Part shown: positions 8,218-17,345 of the stretch, piece after piece | Numbering within the stretch: the stretch's first letter is position 1 | How the letters are laid out: each line of letters starts with the position of its first letter | From: Mesorhizobium liriopis | Lineage (GTDB): Bacteria; Pseudomonadota; Alphaproteobacteria; Rhizobiales; Rhizobiaceae | DNA length: 64,000 nt | Direction of reading: 5' to 3' | Assembly: GCF_024053505.1 (NCBI RefSeq) | Contig: NZ_JAMXQS010000003.1 | Location: forward strand, 372,001 to 436,000 | The notes under the pieces: model-generated | What the model was told of the DNA's origin: nothing | The model's input: only the letters and a program-made list of their open reading frames with translations | The model's database searches: none | Position numbers and translations under genes: made by a program

Positions 8218-10195
8218 CTTCGCTCTGCGCGCGCCCGTTCCGGTGCTCTACGGCGAGCGGCCGCAGAAACCCAAAAAGCCGCTCGACGAGCAGGCCGCGC
8301 GGCTCTTCTCGCCGCTCAAGCTCTTGGGCGCCGAGCTTCGCGCCAAGCGGCTTGCCCGGATCGTGCCCAGGGTCGAGGCGCTGAATGAGGAGATGCGGAC
8401 GCTTTCCGACGAGGCGTTGCGGGCACGGGCACGCAAGATCGGCCAGACGCTCAGGCGCGACGGCGACTTCTCGATGGATACGGTGGCACCCGCCTTCGCG
8501 GTCACTCGCGAGATTTCGGGCCGATTGAGCGGGCGGCGGCACTACGGCGTCCAGATGATCGGCGCCTATGCCATGCTGCGTGGCAACCTTGCCCAGATGG
8601 CGACGGGTGAAGGCAAGACTTTGACAGCCGCGCTTGCGGCGGCCACCGCGGCGCTCGCCGGAGTGCCCATCCATGTGGTCACGGTGAACGACTACCTCGC
8701 CAAGCGCGACGCCGAACTGACCGAGCCGATCTATCGCTTCCTCGGCTTTTCCGTGGGCGTGGTCGTCAGCGGCCAGAAGACCGAGGAGCGGCAGGCGGCC
8801 TATGCCTGCGACATCACCTATTGCACCAACAAGGAACTGACCTTCGACTACCTGCGCGACCGCATCGTGCTCGGCCAGCGCGGCAGCAATCTTCAGCTCA
8901 AGCTGGAAGCGACTGAGAGGGAGAAGGCGCGGACGAGCGAATTGCGCCTGCGCGGGCTGCATTTCGCCATCGTGGACGAGGCCGACAGCGTGCTCGTGGA
9001 TGAAGCGCGTACGCCACTGGTGATCTCACGCGAGGAAAAAGGTCAGGTTTCGGCCGAAACCGCGACACAGGCCCTGATGCTCGCCGCCGATCTTGTGGAG
9101 GGAACAGATTACCATCTCAATGCCGAGCAGCGCCGCGTGCAGCTGACAGCACAAGGCCGCGACCGCGTGGAGGAATTCGCGCGCGATCGGGGCGCGGAAT
9201 GGCGCGGCGTGGTGGTGCGCGAGGAACTGGCGAGACAAGCCCTTTCCGCATTGCTTCTCTTCCACAAGGGCGAGCAATATCTGGTCCGCGAGAACAAGGT
9301 GCAGATCGTGGACGAGCATACCGGCCGCGTGATGCCCGATCGCGCCTGGAGCGACGGGCTGCACCAGATCATCGAAGTCAAGGAAGGCTGCAAGCCTTCG
9401 GCGCGGCGCGAGACCATCGCGCGGATGACCTATCAGCGCTTCTTCCGCCGTTACCGGCGGCTTGCCGGCATGACGGGGACGGGGCGGCATGTGGCGGCCG
9501 AGTTCTGGTCGGTCTATCGCCTGCCCGTGGTGCAGGTACCGACGCACCGGCCACGCCAGCGCATCGATTTGGTCGATCGCGTCCTGCTGAACGACGAAAC
9601 CAAGTGGCGGCTGGTGATCGAGCGGGTCGCCGCACTGAATGCGAAAGGTGTTCCGATCCTGCTTGGCACACGCTCGGTCGCTTCCGCGCTCACCGCAAGC
9701 GAGCGGCTCACTGCAGTCGGCCTCGACCACGAGATCGTCAGTGCCGCGCAAGACAGCACGGAAGCGGCAGTCGTGGCCCGTGCGGGAGAGCGTGGCGCGA
9801 TCACGGTCGCGACCAACATGGCCGGACGCGGCACGGATATTCATGTCGCCGACGAGATCGAGGTTTTAGGCGGCCTCCATGTGATCATGGTGGAGCGACA
9901 CGAGGCGCGCCGGATCGATGACCAGCTCGCAGGCCGCTCGGGACGTCAGGGGCAGAAGGGATGTTTCCAGGCGATCCTGTCACTGGACGACCCGATCCTC
10001 GACTTCGCACTCTCGCAAAGCATGCGAAAACTTTGCCGGCTCGCACCTGCGCGGCTCGGCGAAATGCCTGCGCGGCTCCTGCTCCGCCACGCTCAGAAGC
10101 GCGCCGAGCGCATCCATGCCCGGATGCGGCGCGACCTTCTCAAATCCGACGAAAACCAGATCAAGACGCTGGCCTTTACCGGCCGGGCGGAGTGA
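8210..10195 (+). CDS. Shortened SecA-like preprotein translocase ATPase
   Basis: The SecA motor motifs are present in order: Walker A MATGEGKT (GEGKT at 133-137), VTVNDYLAKRDAE, a DEAD box at 256-259 followed by VLVDEARTPLVIS, the preprotein-crosslinking region, MTGTGRHVAAEFW, TNMAGRGTD (535-543), and RHEARRIDDQLAGRSGRQG. E. coli SecA has about 390 residues after TNMAGRGTD; this protein has 118. It stops just after AQKRAERIHARMRRDLL, the counterpart of the start of the long scaffold helix. Most of the helical scaffold, the helical wing, two-helix finger and C-terminal zinc tail are missing. It is therefore a SecA paralogue, not the housekeeping enzyme. It overlaps the M50 gene and is followed 8 bases later by an adaptor gene. 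Confidence 0.9.
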   Translation: MSDFALRAPVPVLYGERPQKPKKPLDEQAARLFSPLKLLGAELRAKRLARIVPRVEALNEEMRTLSDEALRARARKIGQTLRRDGDFSMDTVAPAFAVTREISGRLSGRRHYGVQMIGAYAMLRGNLAQMATGEGKTLTAALAAATAALAGVPIHVVTVNDYLAKRDAELTEPIYRFLGFSVGVVVSGQKTEERQAAYACDITYCTNKELTFDYLRDRIVLGQRGSNLQLKLEATEREKARTSELRLRGLHFAIVDEADSVLVDEARTPLVISREEKGQVSAETATQALMLAADLVEGTDYHLNAEQRRVQLTAQGRDRVEEFARDRGAEWRGVVVREELARQALSALLLFHKGEQYLVRENKVQIVDEHTGRVMPDRAWSDGLHQIIEVKEGCKPSARRETIARMTYQRFFRRYRRLAGMTGTGRHVAAEFWSVYRLPVVQVPTHRPRQRIDLVDRVLLNDETKWRLVIERVAALNAKGVPILLGTRSVASALTASERLTAVGLDHEIVSAAQDSTEAAVVARAGERGAITVATNMAGRGTDIHVADEIEVLGGLHVIMVERHEARRIDDQLAGRSGRQGQKGCFQAILSLDDPILDFALSQSMRKLCRLAPARLGEMPARLLLRHAQKRAERIHARMRRDLLKSDENQIKTLAFTGRAE

Positions 10196-10203
10196 CCCAT
10201 TCC

Positions 10204-11037
10204 ATGACGCGCATCGCTCTCCTCCCCGTTTTCGCTTCGCTTCTCGCGAGTTCCACTGCCGCCTGGGCGGAGGAGACGGTGTTCGACTGCCTCGCCGAGC
10301 CGGCGCAAAGGGTGCAGGTGGGAAGCCCGGTGGTCGGGCTCCTGTCCTCCGTCGAGGTCGGGCGCGGTGCCTTGGTCGAGAAGGGTGCCGTGCTGGCGCG
10401 GCTCGATTCCAAGGTCGAGGAAGCCAATCTTGCCATGGCCCGCGCACAGGCCGAGGCTACCGAAGCGCGCGACGCGCAGCAGACGCGCCTGACGCTGGCG
10501 CAGGCCTCGCTCGACCGCTCCAAGAAGCTCGAAGGATCGGGTAACGTCACGCGCTCCAAGCTCGAAGAGCTTCAGGCGACGGTGGACATCGCCAAGCGCG
10601 ATCTCGACACCGAGGAGCGCAAGCTACGCCTCGCCGCAATCGAGGTCGAGCGCCAGCAGGCGCTTCTGGCGCGCCAAAGCATCGTCAGCCCTTTAAGGGG
10701 CTTCGTCGCCGAGCAGAACCTGCGCGCGGGCGAGTTCGTCCGCCAGGACAGCGCGATCCTGACGCTCGTCCAGACCGACCCGCTCTTCATCGAGGCCTAT
10801 ATGCCGGTCTCGCTCTGGGGCAAGATCACAGCGGGCGCGCAAGGCCGCGTCGCGGTGGAGCAGCCGGCCGGCACGGTGCGTGAGGCCTCCGTCACCGTGG
10901 TCGACCGTGTGTTCGATGCGGCGAGCGGCACTTTCGGCATCCGTCTCGAACTGCCTAATCCCGACAATGCGATCCCCGCCGGCCAGCGCTGCCGCCTCTC
11001 CTTCGACCTCGCGGCAGAAGTTGCGCAGACGCGCTGA
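10204..11037 (+). CDS. Periplasmic adaptor subunit (HlyD/RND membrane-fusion family)
   Basis: I start this 277-residue protein at the ATG at 10204, because GGAGTGA lies upstream and it opens a clean signal peptide (MTRIALLPVFASLLASSTAA, cut near AWA). The mature part shows the adaptor fold: VQVGSPVVGLLSSVEVGRGALVEKGAVLA (first lipoyl half), an alpha hairpin at about 70-150 rich in Ala, Glu and Arg, SIVSPLRGFVAEQNLRAGEF (second half), and a beta-barrel end. Members form the periplasmic bridge of tripartite exporters. It is last in the export operon; no inner-membrane pump or TolC-like channel follows, and the next gene converges after 7 bases. An earlier in-frame start overlapping the SecA-like gene would destroy the signal peptide. 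Confidence 0.85.
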   Translation: MTRIALLPVFASLLASSTAAWAEETVFDCLAEPAQRVQVGSPVVGLLSSVEVGRGALVEKGAVLARLDSKVEEANLAMARAQAEATEARDAQQTRLTLAQASLDRSKKLEGSGNVTRSKLEELQATVDIAKRDLDTEERKLRLAAIEVERQQALLARQSIVSPLRGFVAEQNLRAGEFVRQDSAILTLVQTDPLFIEAYMPVSLWGKITAGAQGRVAVEQPAGTVREASVTVVDRVFDAASGTFGIRLELPNPDNAIPAGQRCRLSFDLAAEVAQTR

Positions 11038-11044
11038 TCGTCTT

Positions 11045-12121
<1,077 letters not shown>

Positions 12122-12125
12122 GCGT

Positions 12126-12956
12126 TCAGCCTTTGACCGCGCCGGCCGTGAGGCCCTGGACGAGATAGCGCTGGATGAGAAGGAAGAAGAGACAGGCCGG
12201 GATGAGCGCGAGCACGCCCGCCGCCATCATCTGCCCAAAATCGACGGAGAACTTCGAGACGAAGCTCAAAAGCCCCACGGGGAAGGTCGCCGCCGCGTTG
12301 CCCGAGATCAGCATCAGCGCGAAGAGCAACTCGCTCCAGGCGGCCGTGAAGACGAAGCCAAGCGTCGCCGCGATGCCGGGCAGGGTGAGCGGCAGGATGA
12401 TCTGGCGGAAGGCCATGAACTGCGTGGCGCCATCGATCTTGGCCGCTTCCTCCAGCTCCTTCGGAATGCCGTCGAAAAAGGACTGCATCAGGAAGGTCGC
12501 GAAGGGCACGTTGAAGGCCGTGTAGACGATGACGAGGCCGGTGAGGCTGTTGGTCAGCCCGAGCGGGGTCAGCATCTTGAAGATGGGGGCCACCAGCATC
12601 ACCAGCGGAAACATCTGCGTCAGCAGCATGAGCGCAACCAGCCACGCACGCCCCCGGAACGCGAAGCGCGAGAAGGCATAGCCGGCGAGGCTCGCGAGCA
12701 CCGTGACGATCACGGCCGTGCTCGTCGCCACGATCAGGCTGTTGCGGAAGAAAAGCGGGAAGGCGCTGTTTTCGAGCACGAAGCGGAAATGCTCGAAGCT
12801 CGTGCGCGAGGGCCAGAGCCGGATGCCCTCGGAGTAGAGCAGGTCGTTGGGCGTGACCGAGACCTTCACCAGCCAGAACAGCGGAAAGAGCGCGAAGAGG
12901 AGGTAGGCGAGAATCGCGAGGCGGTGGAAGACCGTGCCGAGAAAGCTTACGCGCAT
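12126..12956 (-). CDS. Sugar ABC transporter permease (MalG type)
   Basis: A 276-residue inner-membrane permease with about six membrane helices, beginning with a helix at residues 12-33 ([20 protein letters not shown]). The cytoplasmic coupling loop is the CUT1 EAA type ([23 protein letters not shown]). It ends in GLTAGAVKG, the standard tail of MalG-type permeases. Four bases separate it from the partner permease upstream and from the ATPase downstream, so it is translated as part of the same operon. Confidence 0.92.
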   Translation of the reverse strand: MRVSFLGTVFHRLAILAYLLFALFPLFWLVKVSVTPNDLLYSEGIRLWPSRTSFEHFRFVLENSAFPLFFRNSLIVATSTAVIVTVLASLAGYAFSRFAFRGRAWLVALMLLTQMFPLVMLVAPIFKMLTPLGLTNSLTGLVIVYTAFNVPFATFLMQSFFDGIPKELEEAAKIDGATQFMAFRQIILPLTLPGIAATLGFVFTAAWSELLFALMLISGNAAATFPVGLLSFVSKFSVDFGQMMAAGVLALIPACLFFLLIQRYLVQGLTAGAVKG

Positions 12957-12960
12957 GGGT

Positions 12961-13896
12961 TCAGCCCCTTTCCAGCAAGGTCTGGCGCAAAAGCACGATC
13001 AGCATGGAATAGATCATCAGAAGCACCAGGAGCACCACCGCGATGGCCGAGGCATAGCCGAAGTCGAGCGCCTTGAAGGCTTGGGTGAAGATGTAGCTCG
13101 CCACGATCTGCGTGCGGTCGGCGGGACCGCCATTGGTCATCACCACGATCAGGTCGGCGAAATTCGCGATCCAGACCGTGCGCAGGAGGATGGTGATGGC
13201 GATGGTGGGTGCCAAGAAAGGAAGCGTGATAGTCGAGAAACGGCGGAACGCCCCTGCCCCGTCAATGGCAGCTGCCTCGTAAAGGTCGCGCGGAATTGCC
13301 TGCAACGCAGCCAGAAGCGTGATCGCAAAGAAGGGCACGCCCCACCAGACATTGGCGGCGATCGGTCCCCACATGGCGAGCGAGGGATCGGACAGGATGT
13401 TGTTGGGCGCGTCCAGAATACCCAGCGCGTAAAGCCAGTGCGGCAGCGGGCCGATCACCGGATTGAACATCCAGGCCCAGTTGAGGCCCGTCAGGAAGGT
13501 CGGCACGGCCCAAGGCAGGAAGACCAGCGCCTGGACCAAGCCGCGCCCGGCAAAGGGACGGTCGAGCAGAAGCGCCAGGATCAGGCCCAGCGCGAATTGC
13601 AGAAAGACGGAAGCGCCCGTCCACCACAGCGTGTTGCGCAACGCGCGGAAGAAGTTGGCGTCGCCCCACAGCGTACGAAAGTGCTCCAGCCCGACGAAAC
13701 CGCCCGAAAACGGGTTGAGAAGCTGAATGTCGCGGAAGGCGTAAGAGAGGCCGAGCACCAGCGGCACCAGCATCACGGCCGCGATCAGGATCAGCGCGGG
13801 GGCGGTGTAGAGATAGGGTTCGAGCCGCAGCGCCACACGGTCGCGCAGCGACCGGCGCGTACCGGGCATCGTGGAAAGGGCGTCAGCGATCGCCAT
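12961..13896 (-). CDS. Sugar ABC transporter permease (MalF type)
   Basis: A 311-residue permease with six predicted helices and the EAA loop DLYEAAAIDGAGAFRRFSTI. I prefer the ATG at 13896, with AAGG eight bases before it, over the GTG at 13944. The GTG lies inside a strong hairpin and would add a basic tail of little merit. It follows the binding-protein gene after a 76-base gap and precedes the MalG-type gene by four bases. Confidence 0.88.
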   Translation of the reverse strand: MAIADALSTMPGTRRSLRDRVALRLEPYLYTAPALILIAAVMLVPLVLGLSYAFRDIQLLNPFSGGFVGLEHFRTLWGDANFFRALRNTLWWTGASVFLQFALGLILALLLDRPFAGRGLVQALVFLPWAVPTFLTGLNWAWMFNPVIGPLPHWLYALGILDAPNNILSDPSLAMWGPIAANVWWGVPFFAITLLAALQAIPRDLYEAAAIDGAGAFRRFSTITLPFLAPTIAITILLRTVWIANFADLIVVMTNGGPADRTQIVASYIFTQAFKALDFGYASAIAVVLLVLLMIYSMLIVLLRQTLLERG

Positions 13897-13932
13897 CCAA
13901 AGCCTTCGAAGTTTTCGAGAGAATGCGCGAGG

Positions 13933-13962
13933 GGCCCGCCACACGCAAAAGCGCAGCGGGCC
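13933..13962 (-). other. Intercistronic stem-loop after the binding-protein gene
   Basis: GGCCCGC (13933-13939) pairs with GCGGGCC (13956-13962), and the stem extends inward through GCG pairs around a short A/T loop. There is no T-run, so it is not a full terminator. Its place between the solute-binding gene and its permease fits an RNA-stabilising hairpin that lets the binding protein be made in excess. Confidence 0.5.
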
Positions 13963-13972
13963 GTCTCGGAAC

Positions 13973-15235
13973 TTATTTCTGGTTGGCCAGATGCTTCTGC
14001 TGGGCCTTGGTCAGGTAGTCGGCCCACTGGTTGCCGAGTTCCTCGGGCGAGATGTCGCCGAGCAGCGCCTGTTGGCTGGTCTTGATGGCGAGCGAGTCCT
14101 TGAAGAAGGCGAATTCCTCAAGATAGGTCGGCATCACGGTCGGCACGGCGTCCTTGTCCTCGAGCTCCGCGAACCAGCCCTTGAACTGTTCCGTCGCGTA
14201 GAACGGGTCTTTCTCGGCCGACTTGTGGACGGGCAGTGCGCCGGTACGCTTGTTCCAGGCGATGTTGCCCTCGGGCCCTTCCAGCGTCTCGATCAGCTTC
14301 CAGGAAAGGTCCTTGTTCTCGCTCGCCGCCATCATCGACCAGCCGGCGAAGCCGATGGTCGGGAAGGTCTTGCCATCCGGCCCCTTGGGCATGGTGGTGA
14401 TGCCGTAATCCTCGGATTTCATGCGCTCGGCCACCGCGATCAGTGCGTCCGGGTCCTGGTCGAGCATGGCGCAGGTGCCGGTGTAGAAGCCGGCGACGAC
14501 CTCGTTGAAGCCCCAGTTCACGCTGTCCTTGGGCGCATAGCCCTTCTTGTAGAGATCGACCGTCCAGGAAAGACCCTTCACCCAGCCCTCGCTGTTCAGC
14601 GTCGAGGTGCCGTCCTCATTGAAGAACTTGTTGGAGCCGGCCATGGAAGCGCCGAACATCATCCAGCCATTCAGGCCGCCGGGGCCGCCGCGCAGGCAGT
14701 AGCCGTATTTGCCGGGCAGCTTGGAGATCTTCTCGGACGCCGCCATGAACTCGTCCATGGTCTTCGGCGGTTCGGAGACACCCGCCTCCTGGAAGAGCTT
14801 CTTGTTGTAGAACATGGCCCGCAGGTAGAAGCCGTAGGGCAGCATATAGGCGGTCTTGTTGACGTCGCGGCCAAGCTCCAGCGCCCGGTCGGTCAGGCCG
14901 GCCGTGTGTTCCCACTTGGCGAGATAGGGTTCGAGGCTCTCGAGCAGGCCGTTATTGGCGTAGAGCGAAAGCCAGGTGTCGGGCATCTCCATGACGTCGG
15001 GCAGCTCGCCGGCGGACACCATGGTCGCGAATTTCTGGAACGCCTCGCCCCAGGGCAGCGAGATGATCTCGACCTTGGTGCCGGGATTCGCTTCCTCGAA
15101 CTTGGCGACGATGCCTTTCAGTGTTTCCGTGCGCTCGGGGCTGGTGATGACCTCGACCAGCTTGAGCGTGGTGTCCGCCATGGCCGTGCCCGTCATGAGC
15201 GTCAGCGCCAAGGCTGCGGTGATCAGTTTCTTCAT
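13973..15235 (-). CDS. Sugar ABC transporter substrate-binding protein
   Basis: A 420-residue periplasmic binding protein of the CUT1 (MalE/UgpB) class. The ATG at 15235 opens a clear signal peptide (MKKLITAALALTLMTGTAMA), then VVEVITSPERTE-like start and KVEIISLPWGEAFQKFATMV, typical of the family. Upstream in-frame codons before 15235 do not encode a plausible leader and run into the lyase gene. It is the third gene of the operon, 26 bases after the lyase, and is followed by an RNA hairpin before the permease. The ligand is unknown; the neighbouring lyase hints at a sulfur- or amino-substituted compound. Confidence 0.92.
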   Translation of the reverse strand: MKKLITAALALTLMTGTAMADTTLKLVEVITSPERTETLKGIVAKFEEANPGTKVEIISLPWGEAFQKFATMVSAGELPDVMEMPDTWLSLYANNGLLESLEPYLAKWEHTAGLTDRALELGRDVNKTAYMLPYGFYLRAMFYNKKLFQEAGVSEPPKTMDEFMAASEKISKLPGKYGYCLRGGPGGLNGWMMFGASMAGSNKFFNEDGTSTLNSEGWVKGLSWTVDLYKKGYAPKDSVNWGFNEVVAGFYTGTCAMLDQDPDALIAVAERMKSEDYGITTMPKGPDGKTFPTIGFAGWSMMAASENKDLSWKLIETLEGPEGNIAWNKRTGALPVHKSAEKDPFYATEQFKGWFAELEDKDAVPTVMPTYLEEFAFFKDSLAIKTSQQALLGDISPEELGNQWADYLTKAQQKHLANQK

Positions 15236-15261
15236 GTTTCGTTCCCCTTGGTTTTCGTTGG

Positions 15262-16428
15262 TTAGTTCGTTGAAGCGGCAGTGAACGCCGCTTCGAGGTC
15301 GCTCCACAGGGCCTCGGTGCCTTCGAGGCCGACATGGAGACGGACCGACCGCGGATGGATGCCGAACGCTTCCGCGGAATTGGGTTGTGCCTTCTGCGCG
15401 AGCACGACCGCGCCCGGCACGATCAGGCTCTCGTGCCCGCCCCAGGATACGCCGAGCTTGCAGAGCCGGAGCGTGTCGGCGAAGCGGCGCGGATCGACAC
15501 CATCGCGCAGGATGAAGGAGAAAAGACCGGAGGTGCCAAGCAGGCCGGGCGGCAGGCGGTTTGCGAGGCCCGGATGGCAGACCTCCTCCACCAGCGGATG
15601 ATCCTGCAGGCGCTTGGCGATGGAAAGTGCGGCGTCCTGATGCGCCTTCATGCGAACGGGCAGCGTGCGCAGCCCGCGCACGAGAAGCCAGGCATCGAAG
15701 GGCGAGAGCTTGCCGCCGAGGTAAGGGTAGGCCTCGCCCCGGATACGCGCGATGAGCTCGCGCGAGCCCGCCACCACGCCCGCCACCACATCGCTGTGGC
15801 CGCCGAGATATTTCGAGGCCGAATGCAGCACGAGATCGACGCCGAGGCTCAAGGGCCGCTGGAAGACCGGGCTCGCCCAACTGTTGTCGATGACGCTGAT
15901 GGCACCATGGGCGCGCGCGAGGTTGGCTAACGCTCCGACATCATGGGCTTCCATGACCCAGCTGGTCGGGCTTTCCATGTAGAAGAGCTTCGCACCCGGC
16001 AGCGCTTTCGCCACCGCTTCCTCGTCGCGGCCATCGACATAATCGACCGCCACATTCATGCGCTTGAGCAGTGTGCCGAACAGGCGGAAAGCGTCGGGAT
16101 AGACGTGGCGGACGGCGACGATACGGTCGCCGGGCTGGACGAAGCTCAGGACGGTCGAAGAGATCGCCGACATGCCGCTGGCGAAGCCGATCGCGTCATC
16201 CGCACCTTCGAGGGCTGCCAGCATGGTCTCGAAGTGCCGCACGGTCGGGTTGAGGCCGCGCGTGTAGATCGGCCGGACGATCTCGCCGCGATAGGCGGAC
16301 AGCATCTCGTCATAGGAGCCGAAAGTAAAAAGCGAGGTCTGCACGATGGGCGGCACCACGGCCTCGTAACCGTTCGCCTCATCATGCGCCGCGATCAGCG
16401 CGGCTTCCTCGAAGAATGCTTCACTCAA
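15262..16428 (-). CDS. PLP-dependent Cys/Met-metabolism lyase (cystathionine gamma-synthase / beta-lyase family)
   Basis: The 388-residue protein is a full-length member of the MetB/MetC fold. It shows YTRGLNPTVRHFETMLAALEGAD, SGMSAISSTVLSFVQPGD, ESPTSWVMEAHD, the aspartate in VIDNSWASP, and the PLP lysine in SASKYLGGHSD. Family members cleave or form C-S bonds at beta or gamma carbons of amino acids; the exact reaction cannot be told apart by eye. The start is a TTG at 16428 that overlaps the stop of the GntR regulator by four bases, so the two are translationally coupled. Its place inside a sugar-uptake operon is unusual and suggests it acts on the imported compound. Confidence 0.85.
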   Translation of the reverse strand: MSEAFFEEAALIAAHDEANGYEAVVPPIVQTSLFTFGSYDEMLSAYRGEIVRPIYTRGLNPTVRHFETMLAALEGADDAIGFASGMSAISSTVLSFVQPGDRIVAVRHVYPDAFRLFGTLLKRMNVAVDYVDGRDEEAVAKALPGAKLFYMESPTSWVMEAHDVGALANLARAHGAISVIDNSWASPVFQRPLSLGVDLVLHSASKYLGGHSDVVAGVVAGSRELIARIRGEAYPYLGGKLSPFDAWLLVRGLRTLPVRMKAHQDAALSIAKRLQDHPLVEEVCHPGLANRLPPGLLGTSGLFSFILRDGVDPRRFADTLRLCKLGVSWGGHESLIVPGAVVLAQKAQPNSAEAFGIHPRSVRLHVGLEGTEALWSDLEAAFTAASTN

Positions 16429-17153
16429 CGCGCCATCTCCACGATGTCCTCTTCGACGACTTGAAGGATTTCCAACGTCTGGTGCGCGGCATCGTCCGGG
16501 TCGCCCGCGCGAATGGCGTCGAACAGCTTGCGGTGAAACGGAAAGGAGCGCCGCGCGAAATCGTGCCGGTCGAACGGATTCGTCCAGAACCGCTCGAAGG
16601 CATCGCGCATCTGTTCGAGCAGCTGGCGGAAGAGCGGGTTGTGGGTGGCGTCATAGACGGCGAGATGGAAGGCCAGATCCTCGGGGCCGGAGCTGCCCTT
16701 CTCAAGGTGCACACCTTCCATGATGTCGAGCTTTTCCTCGATATGGGACAAGTCCGCCTCGGTGCGACGCCGGCTCGCCACGCGGCTGGCCTCGACCTCG
16801 ATCCCGCGCCGCACTTCCAGCGTCTGCAGAAGCGCGTCGCGCTGGCTGGCGGCGTCCAGCGTCAGCGGCACATGGATGGTCGCGGTGGAAATCGGGCGCA
16901 GGAGATAGGTGCCGCTGCCTTTCCGGGTCTGCGTGACACCCAGCGCTTCGAGCCGGCCCATCGCCTCACGGATGGTGGAGCGCCCGACGCCGAGCGAGGC
17001 CATCAGTTCGCGCTCGGCCGGCAAGCGGTCACCGCTTTTGAGCGCCGCGCGCTCGATGAAGCCCGTCAACGCCTCCATCACCTGCTTGCCGCGATCGGCG
17101 GCGGGCAGTGACGGAAGCAAGTTCGACGTGTAGCCTGCAAATTGGTCTGACAT
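16425..17153 (-). CDS. GntR/FadR-family transcriptional regulator
   Basis: The 242-residue protein has an N-terminal winged helix at about 25-95 (SGDRLPAERELMASLGVGRSTIREAMGRLEALGV) and a helical FCD ligand-binding domain after residue 110 (EVRRGIEVEASRVA; FHLAVYDATHNPLF), with histidines in positions that bind metal or acid ligands in the family. It is the first gene of the lyase and sugar ABC operon, and diverges from the peptide-type transporter at 17346. It probably represses one or both from the 190-base spacer. Confidence 0.9.
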   Translation of the reverse strand: MSDQFAGYTSNLLPSLPAADRGKQVMEALTGFIERAALKSGDRLPAERELMASLGVGRSTIREAMGRLEALGVTQTRKGSGTYLLRPISTATIHVPLTLDAASQRDALLQTLEVRRGIEVEASRVASRRRTEADLSHIEEKLDIMEGVHLEKGSSGPEDLAFHLAVYDATHNPLFRQLLEQMRDAFERFWTNPFDRHDFARRSFPFHRKLFDAIRAGDPDDAAHQTLEILQVVEEDIVEMAR

Positions 17154-17174
17154 CAGAGCGATTTGTCGCGAAGG

Positions 17175-17219
17175 TTTTGGTGCACGTCAAGTTGCTTGTT
17201 GATCGAGCCACAACCAAAA
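17175..17219. promoter_or_regulatory. Inverted repeat in the divergent promoter region
   Basis: TTTTGGT (17175-17181) is matched by ACCAAAA (17213-17219), with 31 bases between. It lies just upstream of the FadR-family gene and could hold paired half-sites for it. Seven-base arms at this spacing can occur by chance, so this is only a candidate. Confidence 0.25.
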
Positions 17220-17270
17220 TTTGCAGCCGACGGTGATTGGACGGTCTTCTGATGCCCGTCATTTTTCCGG

Positions 17271-17300
17271 TTGACCGAACGCGAAATTCACCCCTAAATT
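17271..17300 (+). promoter_or_regulatory. Probable promoter of the peptide-type ABC operon
   Basis: TTGACC (17271-17276) and TAAATT (17295-17300) are 18 bases apart, followed by an AT-rich leader and a strong ribosome site (AGGGGAAG) before the ATG at 17346. CGGTTGACCG over the -35 is a short palindrome and may be a regulator contact. Confidence 0.4.
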
Positions 17301-17345
17301 CAAATAAAGGAAGTTATTTCATAATAATGATATAGGGGAAGTTCG

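Noticed and set aside
7793-8962. A 389-residue minus-strand frame crossing the M50/SecA-like junction
   Set aside because: It spans two real genes in antisense and shows no family pattern.
8210-10195. Reading the SecA-like gene as the housekeeping secA
   Set aside because: It lacks about 270 C-terminal residues, including the two-helix finger and zinc tail, and it sits in an adaptor operon.
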